Assembly: GCA_021820845.1 (NCBI GenBank)
Contig: JAKADC010000001.1
Coordinates: 372,001 to 436,000 of the forward strand
DNA length: 64,000 bases
Source of the DNA: Pseudomonadota bacterium
Lineage (GTDB): Bacteria > Pseudomonadota > Gammaproteobacteria > Burkholderiales > Thiobacillaceae
Direction: 5' to 3'
Numbering within the stretch: position 1 is the first letter of the stretch; the number at the start of each line of letters is the position of its first letter. The translations under genes and the position numbers were made by a program. The notes beneath the pieces were generated by a model. It was not told where the DNA came from. It saw only the letters and a list, made by a program, of their open reading frames with translations, and made no database searches. This document shows positions 1-8,973 of this stretch, piece by piece.

Positions 1-210
1 GACAGCAACATGAGCCAGCGTTCCGAGTTCCGCACGGCGGTCAAGAAGGTGCGCAAGGCGATCGAGGCCGGCGACAAGGCCGCCGCCCAGCAGGTGTTCC
101 AGGCTTCGATGAGCGTGATCGACAGCATCGCGGACAAGAAGATCGTCCACAAGAACAAGGCCGCGCGCCACAAGAGCCGTCTGTCGCAGGCCGTGAAGAG
201 CATGGCCTGA
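1..210 (+). CDS. rpsT: 30S ribosomal protein S20, 5'-truncated by window edge
   Basis: S20 is a primary 16S rRNA-binding protein of the small ribosomal subunit. The visible 69 codons match the conserved basic C-terminal two-thirds of the family, with [16 protein letters not shown] near the start and a lysine/arginine-rich helix at the end. S20 is normally about 87 residues, and the frame is open to base 1. The ATG at base 10 is therefore an internal methionine and the true start lies upstream of the window. A good intrinsic terminator follows about 45 bases after the stop, so the gene is probably monocistronic. Confidence 0.93.
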   Translation, partial: DSNMSQRSEFRTAVKKVRKAIEAGDKAAAQQVFQASMSVIDSIADKKIVHKNKAARHKSRLSQAVKSMA

Positions 211-254
211 GCGCCGGAGCGCCGGAGCGCTTCGGGCGAAACTGCCCGCGCCAA

Positions 255-282
255 GAAAAACGCCGCATCGCGGCGTTTTTTC
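255..282 (+). terminator. Intrinsic terminator of rpsT
   Basis: A perfect short stem, AACGCCG / CGGCGTT around the loop CATCG, is followed by a run of six T. It lies about 45 bases after the rpsT stop. The A-run on its left could also let it serve the convergent gene on the minus strand. Confidence 0.85.
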
Positions 283-302
283 ATTTCAGGGCCGGCGGCC
301 GC

Positions 303-584
303 TCAGTCCCCGTTTTCGGTGACCAGCTCGTTGCTCGCGGCAAACGCCTGAAGGAAGCGGTAGGCATCGGGGTCGGCCGCCTTGAGCTTCTTGTCCACCA
401 CGACGCAGGGAACGCCCTCCAGGGCCGTGGGCTGCACGTAAGGCGAATAGTTGGTGCGGTTGTTCGGGTCGATGACCGCGAAAACGCCTGCCAGCCGCTC
501 CGCCCAGTCGCTCGGCCGGAACCGCGAGCCCTTGGTGGTGAGGCCGCGAATGATGAAGGGAGCGTTGGCGGGGACGTCGTCCAT
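303..584 (-). CDS. DUF3579 family protein
   Basis: This 93-residue soluble protein matches the DUF3579 family, which is common in Betaproteobacteria and has no established function. Family-like segments include FIIRGLTTKGSRFRPSDWAERL near the start and a central SPYVQP. There is no signal peptide or membrane segment. The ATG at 584 gives the usual family length; an ATG about 50 bases further upstream lies in a different frame. The gene converges on rpsT and shares the terminator region with it. The family assignment rests on recalled sequence pattern only. Confidence 0.7.
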   Translation of the reverse strand: MDDVPANAPFIIRGLTTKGSRFRPSDWAERLAGVFAVIDPNNRTNYSPYVQPTALEGVPCVVVDKKLKAADPDAYRFLQAFAASNELVTENGD

Positions 585-702
585 GGGGCGGGCAGAAGGC
601 AGGCGGCTTAAGAGATTCGGAGGATTTTAGCATGCGGACAAAGCGGCACAGGGACGACGCCTTGCGCGAGCGTGTGGTTTTGAAGATACTTGCGCCGGTT
701 TA

Positions 703-721
703 CCTGACCAAATCGGTCAAC
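703..721. promoter_or_regulatory. Inverted repeat, candidate operator
   Basis: The sequence holds TGACC-AAATC-GGTCA (705-719) within a slightly longer near-palindrome, about 25 bases before the start of the small membrane gene at 745. Its size and spacing resemble the half-sites of Rrf2-type repressors. The position suits control of the 745-1352 gene pair. The regulator identity is inference. Confidence 0.35.
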
Positions 722-744
722 AATTCAAAGGAGGAGAGAGAGCC

Positions 745-840
745 ATGAAGAACCCGCTGGATTCGCTGTGGGGCACCGTCATCGCCGGCGTCGTGCTGAC
801 CGCGGTGCTGTACGTTTTCGCCAGAAACTTTCTGAGCTGA
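745..840 (+). CDS. Small single-pass membrane protein (31 aa)
   Basis: This short gene starts at an ATG behind an unusually strong ribosome binding site (AAAGGAGGAGAG, 731-742). It codes 31 residues: a short polar start, one hydrophobic helix (about residues 9-26, WGTVIAGVVLTAVLYVFA) and a basic end. It ends 11 bases before the PuuD-like membrane protein, so the two are probably co-transcribed. It may be an accessory subunit of that protein. I do not recognise a family. The ribosome binding site, position and clean transmembrane pattern are the evidence that it is real. Confidence 0.6.
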   Translation: MKNPLDSLWGTVIAGVVLTAVLYVFARNFLS

Positions 841-851
841 GGGGGCAAGCA

Positions 852-1352
852 ATGGAGAACATCGATATCGTTGCCGCGCTCGCCCGCTGGATTCACTTCA
901 TGGCAGGCGTGATGTGGATCGGCCTGCTGTATTACTTCAACTTCGTGCAGGTCGCGGCGCTGAAACATGCCACCGCCGACGGCACGGCGGCCGGCATCAG
1001 CAAACATGTCGCGCCGCGCGCCCTGCTGTTCTTCCGCTGGGCGGCGGTCGTGACCTGGCTCGCCGGCGCTGCCTTGCTCGGGCCGCTGTTCGTCGATGCC
1101 TTCCTGCTGCGCAACGGCATGGGCGGAATCGGCATCGGCGCGTGGCTGGGCACCATCATGCTGTTCAACGTCTGGGGGCTCATCTGGCCGAACCAGAAGA
1201 AGGTCCTCGGCATGGTTCCCGCGTCGGACGACGAGAAGAATACGGCGCGCCGGGTGGCCTTCCTCGCGTCCCGAACCAACACCATGCTGTCGATCCCGAT
1301 GCTGTTCTTCATGGCGGGCGGGTGGTCTCACCGGATGCTTTTCGGCCTATAA
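852..1352 (+). CDS. PuuD-like integral membrane protein (urate hydroxylase membrane-domain family)
   Basis: The protein has 166 residues and about four membrane helices. It resembles the membrane domain of the PuuD (urate hydroxylase) family, with an early ARWIHFMAGVMWIG segment carrying a histidine, and a later GAWLGTIMLFNVWGLIWPNQ. Full PuuD proteins carry a C-terminal cytochrome c domain, which is absent here, so a urate substrate should not be assumed. The ATG at 852 was chosen because it is 11 bases after the upstream membrane peptide and begins the conserved part. A hairpin terminator follows. Confidence 0.6.
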   Translation: MENIDIVAALARWIHFMAGVMWIGLLYYFNFVQVAALKHATADGTAAGISKHVAPRALLFFRWAAVVTWLAGAALLGPLFVDAFLLRNGMGGIGIGAWLGTIMLFNVWGLIWPNQKKVLGMVPASDDEKNTARRVAFLASRTNTMLSIPMLFFMAGGWSHRMLFGL

Positions 1353-1353
1353 T
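1325..1353 (+). promoter_or_regulatory. Possible sigma-70 promoter ahead of argD
   Basis: A perfect TATAAT lies at 1348-1353, overlapping the end of the PuuD-like gene, with only a weak -35 (GTCTCA) 17 bases upstream. Transcription from here would pass through the hairpin at 1374-1400 before reaching argD, so the pair could form an attenuated leader or could be coincidence. Confidence 0.3.
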
Positions 1354-1373
1354 CAAGACGCTGCATGACAAGC

Positions 1374-1400
1374 ACGGCGGCTTAGGCCGCCGTTTTCTAT
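1374..1400 (+). terminator. Intrinsic terminator between the PuuD-like gene and argD
   Basis: ACGGCGGC and GCCGCCGT form an eight-pair stem with a short loop, followed by TTTTCTATTTC. It most simply ends the transcript of the 745-1352 genes. Confidence 0.7.
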
Positions 1401-1443
1401 TTCAGCTACAACTATTTTCAGGACCGCCTGGTTGGGGACTGCC

Positions 1444-2625
1444 ATGACAACGCATTTGATGAACACCTATAACCGTCAGCCCGTCGCCTTCGTGCGCGGC
1501 GAGGGCGCCTACCTGTGGGACGAAGCCGGCAAGCGCTATCTCGACGCGGTCGCAGGCGTGGCGGTGAACGGCCTGGGACATGCGCATCCCGGCCTGGTCA
1601 AGGCGATTGCCGACCAGGCCGCGATGCTGATCCATTCGTCCAACCTCTATCGCATTCCACGGCAGGAAGAACTGGCCGATCGCCTGTGCGCGCTGTCGGG
1701 CATGGACAAGGCATTCTTCTGCAACTCGGGCTGCGAGGCCAACGAGGCGGCGATCAAGCTGGCGCGCCTGTATGGCCACAACAAGGGTATCGAGGTGCCG
1801 ACCATCATCGTGATGGAGAAGGCTTTCCACGGCCGCACCATGGCGACGCTGACCGCGACCGGAAGCCGCAAGATCCAGGCCGGGTTCGAGCCGCTGTTGT
1901 CGGGTTTCGCGCGGGTGCCGTTCAATGATCTGGACGCGATTCGCCACGTCGCCGAACACAACAAGAGCGTGGTGGCGGTGCTGGTGGAGGTCGTGCAGGG
2001 CGAGGGCGGCATCAACATCATGCCGTCCGACGTCCTCGGCGGCCTGCGGCAGATCTGCGACGACCATGGCTGGCTTCTGATGCTGGACGAAGTTCAGACC
2101 GGCATCGGCCGCACCGGCACCTGGTTCGGTTTTCAGCATTCCGGCGTGATGCCGGACGTGATGGCGCTCGCCAAGGGGCTGGGCGGCGGCGTGCCGATCG
2201 GCGCGTGCCTCGCCCGCGGCGCCGCCGCGGACGTGTTCCAGCCGGGCAATCACGGTTCGACCTTCGGCGGCAATCCGCTGGCATGCGCGGCGGCGCTGGC
2301 GACGCTCGACGCGATCGAGGATGAGAAGCTGCTCGACAACGCGCGGGTGCGCGGCGAGGCGATCCGTGCCGGCCTGCGGCAGGCGCTGGACGGCGTGCGC
2401 GGGGTCGTCGATATTCGCGGCGAGGGCATGATGATCGGCATCGAGCTCGGTCGTCCGTGCGGCGAGCTGGTCGGCGTGGCGCGCGATGCCGGCGTGCTGA
2501 TCAACGTCACCTCCGACACGGTCATCCGCCTGGTGCCGCCGCTGATCTACGGCGCGGCCGAGGTCGATGCGCTGGTCGCGGCGGTGGCCGGCATCGTCAA
2601 GAACTATCTGCAGCAGGCAGCGTGA
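1444..2625 (+). CDS. argD: Acetylornithine aminotransferase
   Basis: This class III PLP-dependent aminotransferase converts N-acetylglutamate semialdehyde to N-acetylornithine in arginine synthesis. It has 393 residues, the usual length. Recognisable parts are the FCNSGCEANEAAIKLAR cofactor-phosphate segment, LMLDEVQTGIGRTG, and the LAKGLGGGVPIG motif whose lysine (about residue 244) forms the Schiff base. The ATG at 1444 gives the standard N-terminus; an upstream in-frame GTG adds only four residues. The stop overlaps the argF start (TGATG), so argD and argF are translationally coupled. Confidence 0.95.
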   Translation: MTTHLMNTYNRQPVAFVRGEGAYLWDEAGKRYLDAVAGVAVNGLGHAHPGLVKAIADQAAMLIHSSNLYRIPRQEELADRLCALSGMDKAFFCNSGCEANEAAIKLARLYGHNKGIEVPTIIVMEKAFHGRTMATLTATGSRKIQAGFEPLLSGFARVPFNDLDAIRHVAEHNKSVVAVLVEVVQGEGGINIMPSDVLGGLRQICDDHGWLLMLDEVQTGIGRTGTWFGFQHSGVMPDVMALAKGLGGGVPIGACLARGAAADVFQPGNHGSTFGGNPLACAAALATLDAIEDEKLLDNARVRGEAIRAGLRQALDGVRGVVDIRGEGMMIGIELGRPCGELVGVARDAGVLINVTSDTVIRLVPPLIYGAAEVDALVAAVAGIVKNYLQQAA

Positions 2626-3542
2626 TGATCCGGCATTTCCTGCAATTCCGGGATCTCACGCGAGACGAACATCTGTACCTGTTCGAACGCGCCCGCGTGA
2701 TCAAGAGCCGCTTCAAGCGCTATCAGCCGTATCACCCGCTGGTCGATCGCACGCTGGCGATGATCTTCGAGAAAAGCTCGACCCGCACCCGGCTGTCGTT
2801 CGAGGCCGGCATGCACCAGCTCGGCGGCTCCGCGATCTATCTCAACACGCGCGATACCCAGCTCGGCCGCGGCGAGCCGGTGGAGGATGCGGGGGAGGTC
2901 ATTTCGCGCATGGTCGACATCGTGATGATCCGCACCTTCGAGCAGGACATCGTCGAGCGCTTCGCCGCGCACTCGCGCGTGCCGGTGATCAACGGGCTGA
3001 CCAACGAATATCACCCGTGCCAGATCCTCGCCGACATCTTCACCTTCATCGAGCATCGCGGGCCCATCCATGGCAAGACCGTGGCGTGGATCGGCGACTC
3101 CAACAACATGTGCAACACCTGGCTGCAGGCAGCCGAGGTGCTCGGCTTCAACGTGCACGTGTCGACGCCGCCGGGCTACGAAGTCGAGCCCGAACGCGCC
3201 AATCTCTACGGCACCGACCATTTCGAGAGCTTCGCCGACCCGATGGACGCGTGCCGCGGCGCCGACCTCGTGACGACCGACGTGTGGACCAGCATGGGCT
3301 GGGAAGAGGAAAGCGACGAACGCATGAAGGCCTTTGCCGACTGGCAGGTCGACGCCGACATGATGGCAGTGGCGAAGCCCGACGGCGTCTTCATGCACTG
3401 CCTGCCGGCGCATCGCGGCGAGGAGGTCACCGCCGAGGTCATCGACGGCCCGCGGTCGGTGGTGTGGGACGAGGCCGAAAATCGATTGCACGTGCAGAAG
3501 GCGCTGATGGAATATTTATTACTCGGACGAGTGGAAAGCTGA
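2625..3542 (+). CDS. argF: Ornithine carbamoyltransferase
   Basis: The enzyme condenses ornithine and carbamoyl phosphate to citrulline. It has 305 residues, the typical length. The carbamoyl-phosphate-binding FEKSSTRTRLSF motif is near residues 48-59. HPCQILAD is in the middle, and the ornithine/catalytic-cysteine motif MHCLPAHRGEEV is near residue 262. It starts on an ATG overlapping the argD stop and is followed two bases later by the DUF2283 gene. It lies in an argD-argF-argG cluster that converts N-acetylglutamate semialdehyde towards argininosuccinate. Confidence 0.96.
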   Translation: MIRHFLQFRDLTRDEHLYLFERARVIKSRFKRYQPYHPLVDRTLAMIFEKSSTRTRLSFEAGMHQLGGSAIYLNTRDTQLGRGEPVEDAGEVISRMVDIVMIRTFEQDIVERFAAHSRVPVINGLTNEYHPCQILADIFTFIEHRGPIHGKTVAWIGDSNNMCNTWLQAAEVLGFNVHVSTPPGYEVEPERANLYGTDHFESFADPMDACRGADLVTTDVWTSMGWEEESDERMKAFADWQVDADMMAVAKPDGVFMHCLPAHRGEEVTAEVIDGPRSVVWDEAENRLHVQKALMEYLLLGRVES

Positions 3543-3544
3543 AC

Positions 3545-3784
3545 ATGAACATCGCCTACCTGAAGGACATGGATTCGCTCTATGTCGAAATCAGCCCGGA
3601 AAACCCCGCCCAGGCGTGGGAAGCGCACGAGGGCATCGTGCTCAATCTGTCGGAGGACGGCCGCGTCGTCGGCATCGAGATCGAAAAGGCGAGTCTTGTC
3701 GCCAATCTCGACATCCTGAAAATTGGCGGCTTCCCTGGCCAGATCGAGATCATCGACAAGAACCAGTCCGGCTCCACCCACTGA
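3545..3784 (+). CDS. DUF2283 family protein
   Basis: This is a 79-residue acidic soluble protein with the DUF2283 pattern: an early MNIAYLKDMDSLYVEIS strand segment, then GIVLNLSEDGRVVGIEIE. Proteins of this family are small beta-rich domains of unknown function, often near toxin-antitoxin or metabolic genes. It sits two bases after argF and 16 bases before argG, so it is transcribed with the arginine genes. No catalytic residues are evident. A structural or regulatory role in the operon is only a guess. Confidence 0.75.
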   Translation: MNIAYLKDMDSLYVEISPENPAQAWEAHEGIVLNLSEDGRVVGIEIEKASLVANLDILKIGGFPGQIEIIDKNQSGSTH

Positions 3785-3800
3785 TCACCTTTAAACGCAT

Positions 3801-5033
<1,233 letters not shown>

Positions 5034-5035
5034 AG

Positions 5036-5350
5036 ATGTCACAGTTCGACAACGTATCGGTGGTCTCGAAGGCCAACGTCTATTTCGACGGCAAGTGCGT
5101 GTCGCACAGCATCACGCTGGCCGACGGCACCAAAAAATCGGTCGGGGTGATCCTGCCGGCCGCGCTCACCTTCACCACTGCCGCGCCCGAGATCATGGAG
5201 ACGGTGGCAGGGTCGTGCCGCGTCAAGCTGGCCGGAGAAAGCGAATGGAAGACCTACGGCGCCGGGCAGTCGTTCACGGTTCCGGCCAATTCCAGTTTCG
5301 ACATCGAGGTGGCGGACGAGCCTTACCACTACGTCTGCCACTTCGGTTGA
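5036..5350 (+). CDS. ppnP: Pyrimidine/purine nucleoside phosphorylase (DUF1255, cupin)
   Basis: PpnP is a small cupin-fold phosphorylase that splits many nucleosides with phosphate. The 104-residue product shows the family pattern: an early [13 protein letters not shown], the SVGVILP segment, [11 protein letters not shown], and a final [17 protein letters not shown]. The ATG at 5036 was chosen because GAGGAAG lies eight bases upstream. The in-frame ATG at 5030, overlapping the argG stop, has that site too close. It begins a tight run of plus-strand genes continuing to 6992. Confidence 0.88.
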   Translation: MSQFDNVSVVSKANVYFDGKCVSHSITLADGTKKSVGVILPAALTFTTAAPEIMETVAGSCRVKLAGESEWKTYGAGQSFTVPANSSFDIEVADEPYHYVCHFG

Positions 5351-5358
5351 GCTGAGCC

Positions 5359-5934
5359 ATGACCACCGTCACCGTCGTCAGGAAAGACGGCCGGATCGCG
5401 ATTGCGGCCGACACGCTGACGAAGTGGGGCGGCGGCAAGGAGTCCGCCGACTACGTCGCGAACCACGAAAAGATCATCCGGGTCGGCGACAGCTACGTCG
5501 CCATCACCGGTTCGGCGACCTTCAAGCTGATTCTTGCCGACTATTTTTCCTCGCTGGACGAGCCGCCGGAGCTCGATTCGGTGGGAAGCATCTTCAGCGT
5601 GTGGAACGCCTTGCACGGCGCGCTGAAGGAGCACTACTATCTTCAGACCGGCGAGGACAAGGAGGAGGACCTCGAGTCCAGCCGCATGGACGTGCTGATC
5701 GCCAACCCGCGCGGCATCTTCGGCGTGGCGGCGCATCGCACGGTGCAGGAGTTCTCCAAATTCTATGCCTACGGCAGCGGCAGCCCCTATGCGCTGGGGG
5801 CGATGTACGCGGCCTACCGCGCGCCCGCGCTCGATGCCGAGGCCATCGCCCGGCTCGGCGTGATGGCCGCCGCCGAATTCCACGACGAATCGGGTCTGCC
5901 GGTGCAGTCGTTCGTGATGGACGTTGAGGATTAA
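5359..5934 (+). CDS. HslV/proteasome-like Ntn-hydrolase family protein
   Basis: This 191-residue protein has the start of a proteasome-type Ntn hydrolase. It begins [11 protein letters not shown], so removal of Met would expose Thr, followed by IAIAADTL and later [13 protein letters not shown] and [13 protein letters not shown], which resemble HslV core strands. It is not HslV itself: no hslU is adjacent, and its acidic [10 protein letters not shown] insert is unlike HslV. Such lone homologues are often misnamed in databases. Peptidase activity and partner are unknown. It sits 8 bases after ppnP and 2 bases before yajQ. Confidence 0.65.
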   Translation: MTTVTVVRKDGRIAIAADTLTKWGGGKESADYVANHEKIIRVGDSYVAITGSATFKLILADYFSSLDEPPELDSVGSIFSVWNALHGALKEHYYLQTGEDKEEDLESSRMDVLIANPRGIFGVAAHRTVQEFSKFYAYGSGSPYALGAMYAAYRAPALDAEAIARLGVMAAAEFHDESGLPVQSFVMDVED

Positions 5935-5936
5935 GC

Positions 5937-6422
5937 ATGCCGAGTTTTGACATCGTCTCCGAGGTCGACAAGCAGGAAGTGCGTAACGCGGTCGATCAGG
6001 TCAACAAGGAAGTTTCCACCCGCTTCGACTTCAAGGGCTCCGATGCGCGCGTCGAGCAGGCCGAGTACGTGCTGACGGTCTACGCCGACACCGAATTCCA
6101 ACTCGACCAGGTGCAGGACATCCTGGCGCAGAAGCTCGCCAAGCGCAGCATCGACGTCAAATGCCTCGACGTCGGCAGCGTCGAGAAGGTGTCGGGCAAC
6201 AAGGTCAAGCGCAGCGTGACGGTGAAGACGGGCGTCGAGACCGAATTGGCGAAGAAGATCGTCAGGTGCATCAAGGACAGCAAGCTCAAGGTGCAGGCAA
6301 GCATCCAGGGCGACAGCGTGCGCGTATCGGGCGCCAAGCGCGACGTCCTGCAGGAGACCATCGCGCTGGTGCGCAAGACCATCACGGATTTCCCGCTGCA
6401 GTACCAGAATTTCCGCGACTGA
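5937..6422 (+). CDS. yajQ: YajQ family nucleotide-binding protein
   Basis: This 161-residue cytosolic protein matches YajQ, with [21 protein letters not shown] at the start, RFDFKGSD near residue 30, and [11 protein letters not shown] at the end. The family consists of two ferredoxin-like folds. YajQ binds nucleotides, and some members bind cyclic di-GMP and act on transcription factors. Whether this copy is a c-di-GMP effector cannot be read from sequence. A link to exopolysaccharide control by c-di-GMP would be inference only. Confidence 0.93.
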   Translation: MPSFDIVSEVDKQEVRNAVDQVNKEVSTRFDFKGSDARVEQAEYVLTVYADTEFQLDQVQDILAQKLAKRSIDVKCLDVGSVEKVSGNKVKRSVTVKTGVETELAKKIVRCIKDSKLKVQASIQGDSVRVSGAKRDVLQETIALVRKTITDFPLQYQNFRD

Positions 6423-6446
6423 ACTGCGCGTCACGAGGAGACGACC

Positions 6447-6992
6447 ATGGCCAAGGTACTGATTCCGCTGGCGGAGGGCTGCGAGGAACTCGAAGCCGTC
6501 ACCATCATCGACCTGTTGCGCCGCGCGGGCGTCGAGGTCGTGAGCGCCGGGCTCAGGGCCGGCACGGTCAAGGCGAGCCGCGGCGTGCAACTGGTGCCGG
6601 ACGCGACGCTCGACGCCGTTCTACACGATGACTACGACATGGTGGTGCTGCCGGGCGGCATGCCGGGCGCGGCCAACCTGAAGCAGGACGACCGCATTGT
6701 CGATCTGCTGAAAAACATGGCGGCGGCCGGAAAGTACACGGCAGCCATCTGTGCCGCGCCGATGGTGCTGGCGGAGGCAGGCGTGCTCGAGGGCAAGCAG
6801 GCGACGAGCTACCCGGGCTTTCTCGATGGGCGCACCGGCATCGCCCTCAGCACCGCGGCGGTGGTACGGGATGGCAAGGTGCTGACTTCGCGCGGCCCGG
6901 GGACCGCGATGGATTTTGCGCTGGCGCTGGTGGAGACGCTGGCGGGCGCCGCCAAGCGCCAGGAGGTCGAGACCGCGCTGGTCAGGCCGTAG
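6447..6992 (+). CDS. DJ-1/PfpI family protein (YajL-like)
   Basis: The 181-residue protein has the DJ-1 fold pattern: MAKVLIPLAEGCEELEAVT at the start, with the conserved Glu about residue 14, VLPGGMPGAANL near residue 68, and the nucleophile elbow AAICAAPMVLAE with the reactive cysteine about residue 102. It is closest to the YajL/ThiJ subgroup, for which chaperone and glyoxalase/deglycase activities are reported. It starts 24 bases after yajQ behind GAGGAG. The exact substrate is unknown. Confidence 0.88.
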   Translation: MAKVLIPLAEGCEELEAVTIIDLLRRAGVEVVSAGLRAGTVKASRGVQLVPDATLDAVLHDDYDMVVLPGGMPGAANLKQDDRIVDLLKNMAAAGKYTAAICAAPMVLAEAGVLEGKQATSYPGFLDGRTGIALSTAAVVRDGKVLTSRGPGTAMDFALALVETLAGAAKRQEVETALVRP

Positions 6993-7057
6993 CTGCCACG
7001 CAATCGCGTTGTTATCATTGGATACCCAATCAGCACCAGGCCGAACCGGAGACCACC

Positions 7058-7489
7058 ATGCAGATTCGCGAAATTCTCACCCTGAAAAGCGACACCATCT
7101 ACAGCATCGCGCCGACCGATTCGGTTTCCAGCGCCGTTTCCAGAATGGTGGAACTGGGCGTCGGTTCGCTGGTGGTGCTGAAAAACGGCGAGATGGTGGG
7201 ACTCCTGACCGAGCGCGACGTGATCCACGGGATGGCGGAGGGCCACGACCTGAAGAATGCCGAAGTCAGCACGGTCATGGTGAGCGAGCCGGTCGTGGCG
7301 AACGCCGAGGACTCGGTCGACTACGCCCGCGACGTCATGACCAAGTCGCACATCGGCCATCTGCCGATATTCGACGGCAACAAGCTGCTCGGCATCATTT
7401 CCTTCCACGACGTCGCGCGCGCCTGTCTCAAGGAGGCCAAGTTCGAGAACAGCCTGCTGAAGCGCTACATCAAGCACTGGCCGGAATAA
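7058..7489 (+). CDS. Two-CBS-domain protein
   Basis: This 143-residue cytosolic protein consists of a tandem CBS pair. Repeat 1 covers about residues 8-60 (SSAVSRMVELGVGSLVVL, then GLLTERDVI). Repeat 2 covers about 72-130 (YARDVMTKSHIGHLPIF, then GIISFHDVA). CBS pairs bind adenosyl ligands such as AMP or ATP and usually regulate another protein. None is fused here. The gene has its own 65-base upstream gap, so it may be separately transcribed from the DJ-1 gene. Confidence 0.9.
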   Translation: MQIREILTLKSDTIYSIAPTDSVSSAVSRMVELGVGSLVVLKNGEMVGLLTERDVIHGMAEGHDLKNAEVSTVMVSEPVVANAEDSVDYARDVMTKSHIGHLPIFDGNKLLGIISFHDVARACLKEAKFENSLLKRYIKHWPE

Positions 7490-7559
7490 GGCGGCAAAAC
7501 CGCCTCTCCCCAGGCGTCTCCTGCCGGCGGAGACGGGGCAAACGCGGCGCCAGAACGAT

Positions 7560-8066
7560 TCAACGAATCGACTCGACGTCGATCGTCTTTTCCATCACCT
7601 TCGGCACGACCAGCGCATAGCCCTGCTGCTGCCAGTGCACCAGCTCGGTCATGGCGTTCGGCACGACTTCGACGAAGTCCTGGAAATCGTCGACCCGATA
7701 GCCGAAATCCGCCGCCGCCTGTCCACACACCTTGAATTTCACCCCGAGGCTGGCGTAATAGCGCATGCGGTCCACCGCGTCCTGGTATGTCGCCTCGTTC
7801 TTTTTCGCGACGGTCACGATCTCGTTGCCGTGGATCACGACGACGATGTGCAGGTCCTCGGGCGAATAATCGTAGGGAGATTCCAGCAAGGGGTTCATGA
7901 GCGAGCGCACCCAGTACAGCGCGCTGCCGATCTTTTGCGGATCGTCCAGGTAGAACTCGAACACGGCCTTGGCCGGGGCGTACGGCGTTGCCACCCATTT
8001 CCCGGCATGCGCGGGCGCCATCAGCCCTGCCGACAGCAGCATCAACACGGCCAGTGCAGCTTTCAT
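7560..8066 (-). CDS. Secreted DsrE-like protein
   Basis: The 168-residue product has a clear signal peptide (MKAALAVLMLLSAGLMAPAHA, cleavage about residue 21) followed by a DsrE-like domain. The hallmarks are strand IVVVIHGNEI near residue 74 and VKFKVCG with a single cysteine, Cys114. DsrE-fold proteins carry or sense sulfane sulfur in some systems; this periplasmic subtype has no fixed function. It starts 32 bases after rsgA on the same strand. Two more DsrE-like proteins are encoded nearby (10985-11440 and the end of 12127-12855), with cysteine at the equivalent place. Confidence 0.75.
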   Translation of the reverse strand: MKAALAVLMLLSAGLMAPAHAGKWVATPYAPAKAVFEFYLDDPQKIGSALYWVRSLMNPLLESPYDYSPEDLHIVVVIHGNEIVTVAKKNEATYQDAVDRMRYYASLGVKFKVCGQAAADFGYRVDDFQDFVEVVPNAMTELVHWQQQGYALVVPKVMEKTIDVESIR

Positions 8067-8098
8067 GACGCGCTCCCAGCAACTGCTCGAAGCCTGTT

Positions 8099-8971
8099 TT
8101 ATAGGCGTTGGGCAGCGTTTTGCTGAAGGCGGCGGAGGGTCTGGAAAAGCTGGAGGCGTGCCGGGTCGATCTCGCCGGCCGCTGCCGCCTCCCGCAGCCG
8201 GCAGCCTGGCTCGGCCTCGTGCCTGCAATCGCGGAAGCGGCATTGCCCGAGAAACGGACGGAACTCGACGAACGCCCGGGCCAGGGCGTCGGCATCGAGA
8301 TGCTGCAGGGCGAATTCCTGAAGACCCGGCGAGTCGATCACGGCCGAATCGGCGTCGAGCCGATACAGGCGGCTGTGCGTGGTGGTGTGGCGGCCGCTGT
8401 CGAGCGCCTCCGAATACTCGGCGGTGACCGCATCGGCGCCCGGAAAGAGCGCGTTGACGAGCGTCGACTTCCCCATTCCGGATTGCCCGATCAGGAGCGT
8501 CGTATGGCCGTGCAGGGCCGGCCGCAGCGGCGCGACGTCCCGCGTTGCCGACAGCGTGACGAGCGGATAGCCGAGGCGCGTGAGCAGGCCCAGGCGTTCG
8601 CGCGCGGCCGCAATCTCCGGCAGATCGGCCTTGTTGAGGATGAGCAGGCTGGCGATGCCCTGGTCTTCCGCGGCAAGGATGCAGCGCTGCACGAGTTCCA
8701 TCGAGAAGCTCGGGCGCGCGGCGACGACGACCGCCAGCTGTGTGACGTTGGCCGCGATGGCCTTGGATTTGAAAGCGTCGGAGCGATACAGCAAGCTGCT
8801 GCGGGTACACACGGCCTCGATGATCCCGTCGGCGCCGTCGCGCCTGACTTCGACGCGGTCGCCGCACACGACCTGCAGATGGCGGCCCTTGACCTGGCAG
8901 CGCAGGTCGCCCTCGGCAGTCGCGACGATGAAGCGGCGGCTGAAAGCGGCGACGACGCGGCCGGCCAGCAT
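8099..8971 (-). CDS. rsgA: Ribosome small-subunit-dependent GTPase A
   Basis: RsgA is a circularly permuted GTPase that checks 30S subunit maturation. The 290-residue protein shows an N-terminal OB domain (about 1-60). The permuted G motifs follow in order: G4 NKAD at 113-116, G1 GQSGMGKS at 162-169 and G3 DSPG at 213-216. A C-terminal zinc site uses Cys244, Cys249, His251 and Cys257. It starts two bases after the CZB gene stop and precedes the secreted DsrE gene, so the three are likely one minus-strand operon. Confidence 0.95.
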   Translation of the reverse strand: MLAGRVVAAFSRRFIVATAEGDLRCQVKGRHLQVVCGDRVEVRRDGADGIIEAVCTRSSLLYRSDAFKSKAIAANVTQLAVVVAARPSFSMELVQRCILAAEDQGIASLLILNKADLPEIAAARERLGLLTRLGYPLVTLSATRDVAPLRPALHGHTTLLIGQSGMGKSTLVNALFPGADAVTAEYSEALDSGRHTTTHSRLYRLDADSAVIDSPGLQEFALQHLDADALARAFVEFRPFLGQCRFRDCRHEAEPGCRLREAAAAGEIDPARLQLFQTLRRLQQNAAQRL

Positions 8972-8973
8972 CG

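Noticed and set aside
10-210. ATG at base 10 as the start of rpsT
   Set aside because: The frame is open to base 1 and S20 proteins are about 87 residues, so the gene begins outside the window.
1364-1384. Six-codon leader peptide (MTSTAA) before argD
   Set aside because: It has no arginine codons and no ribosome binding site, and it overlaps a hairpin that is better explained as a terminator.
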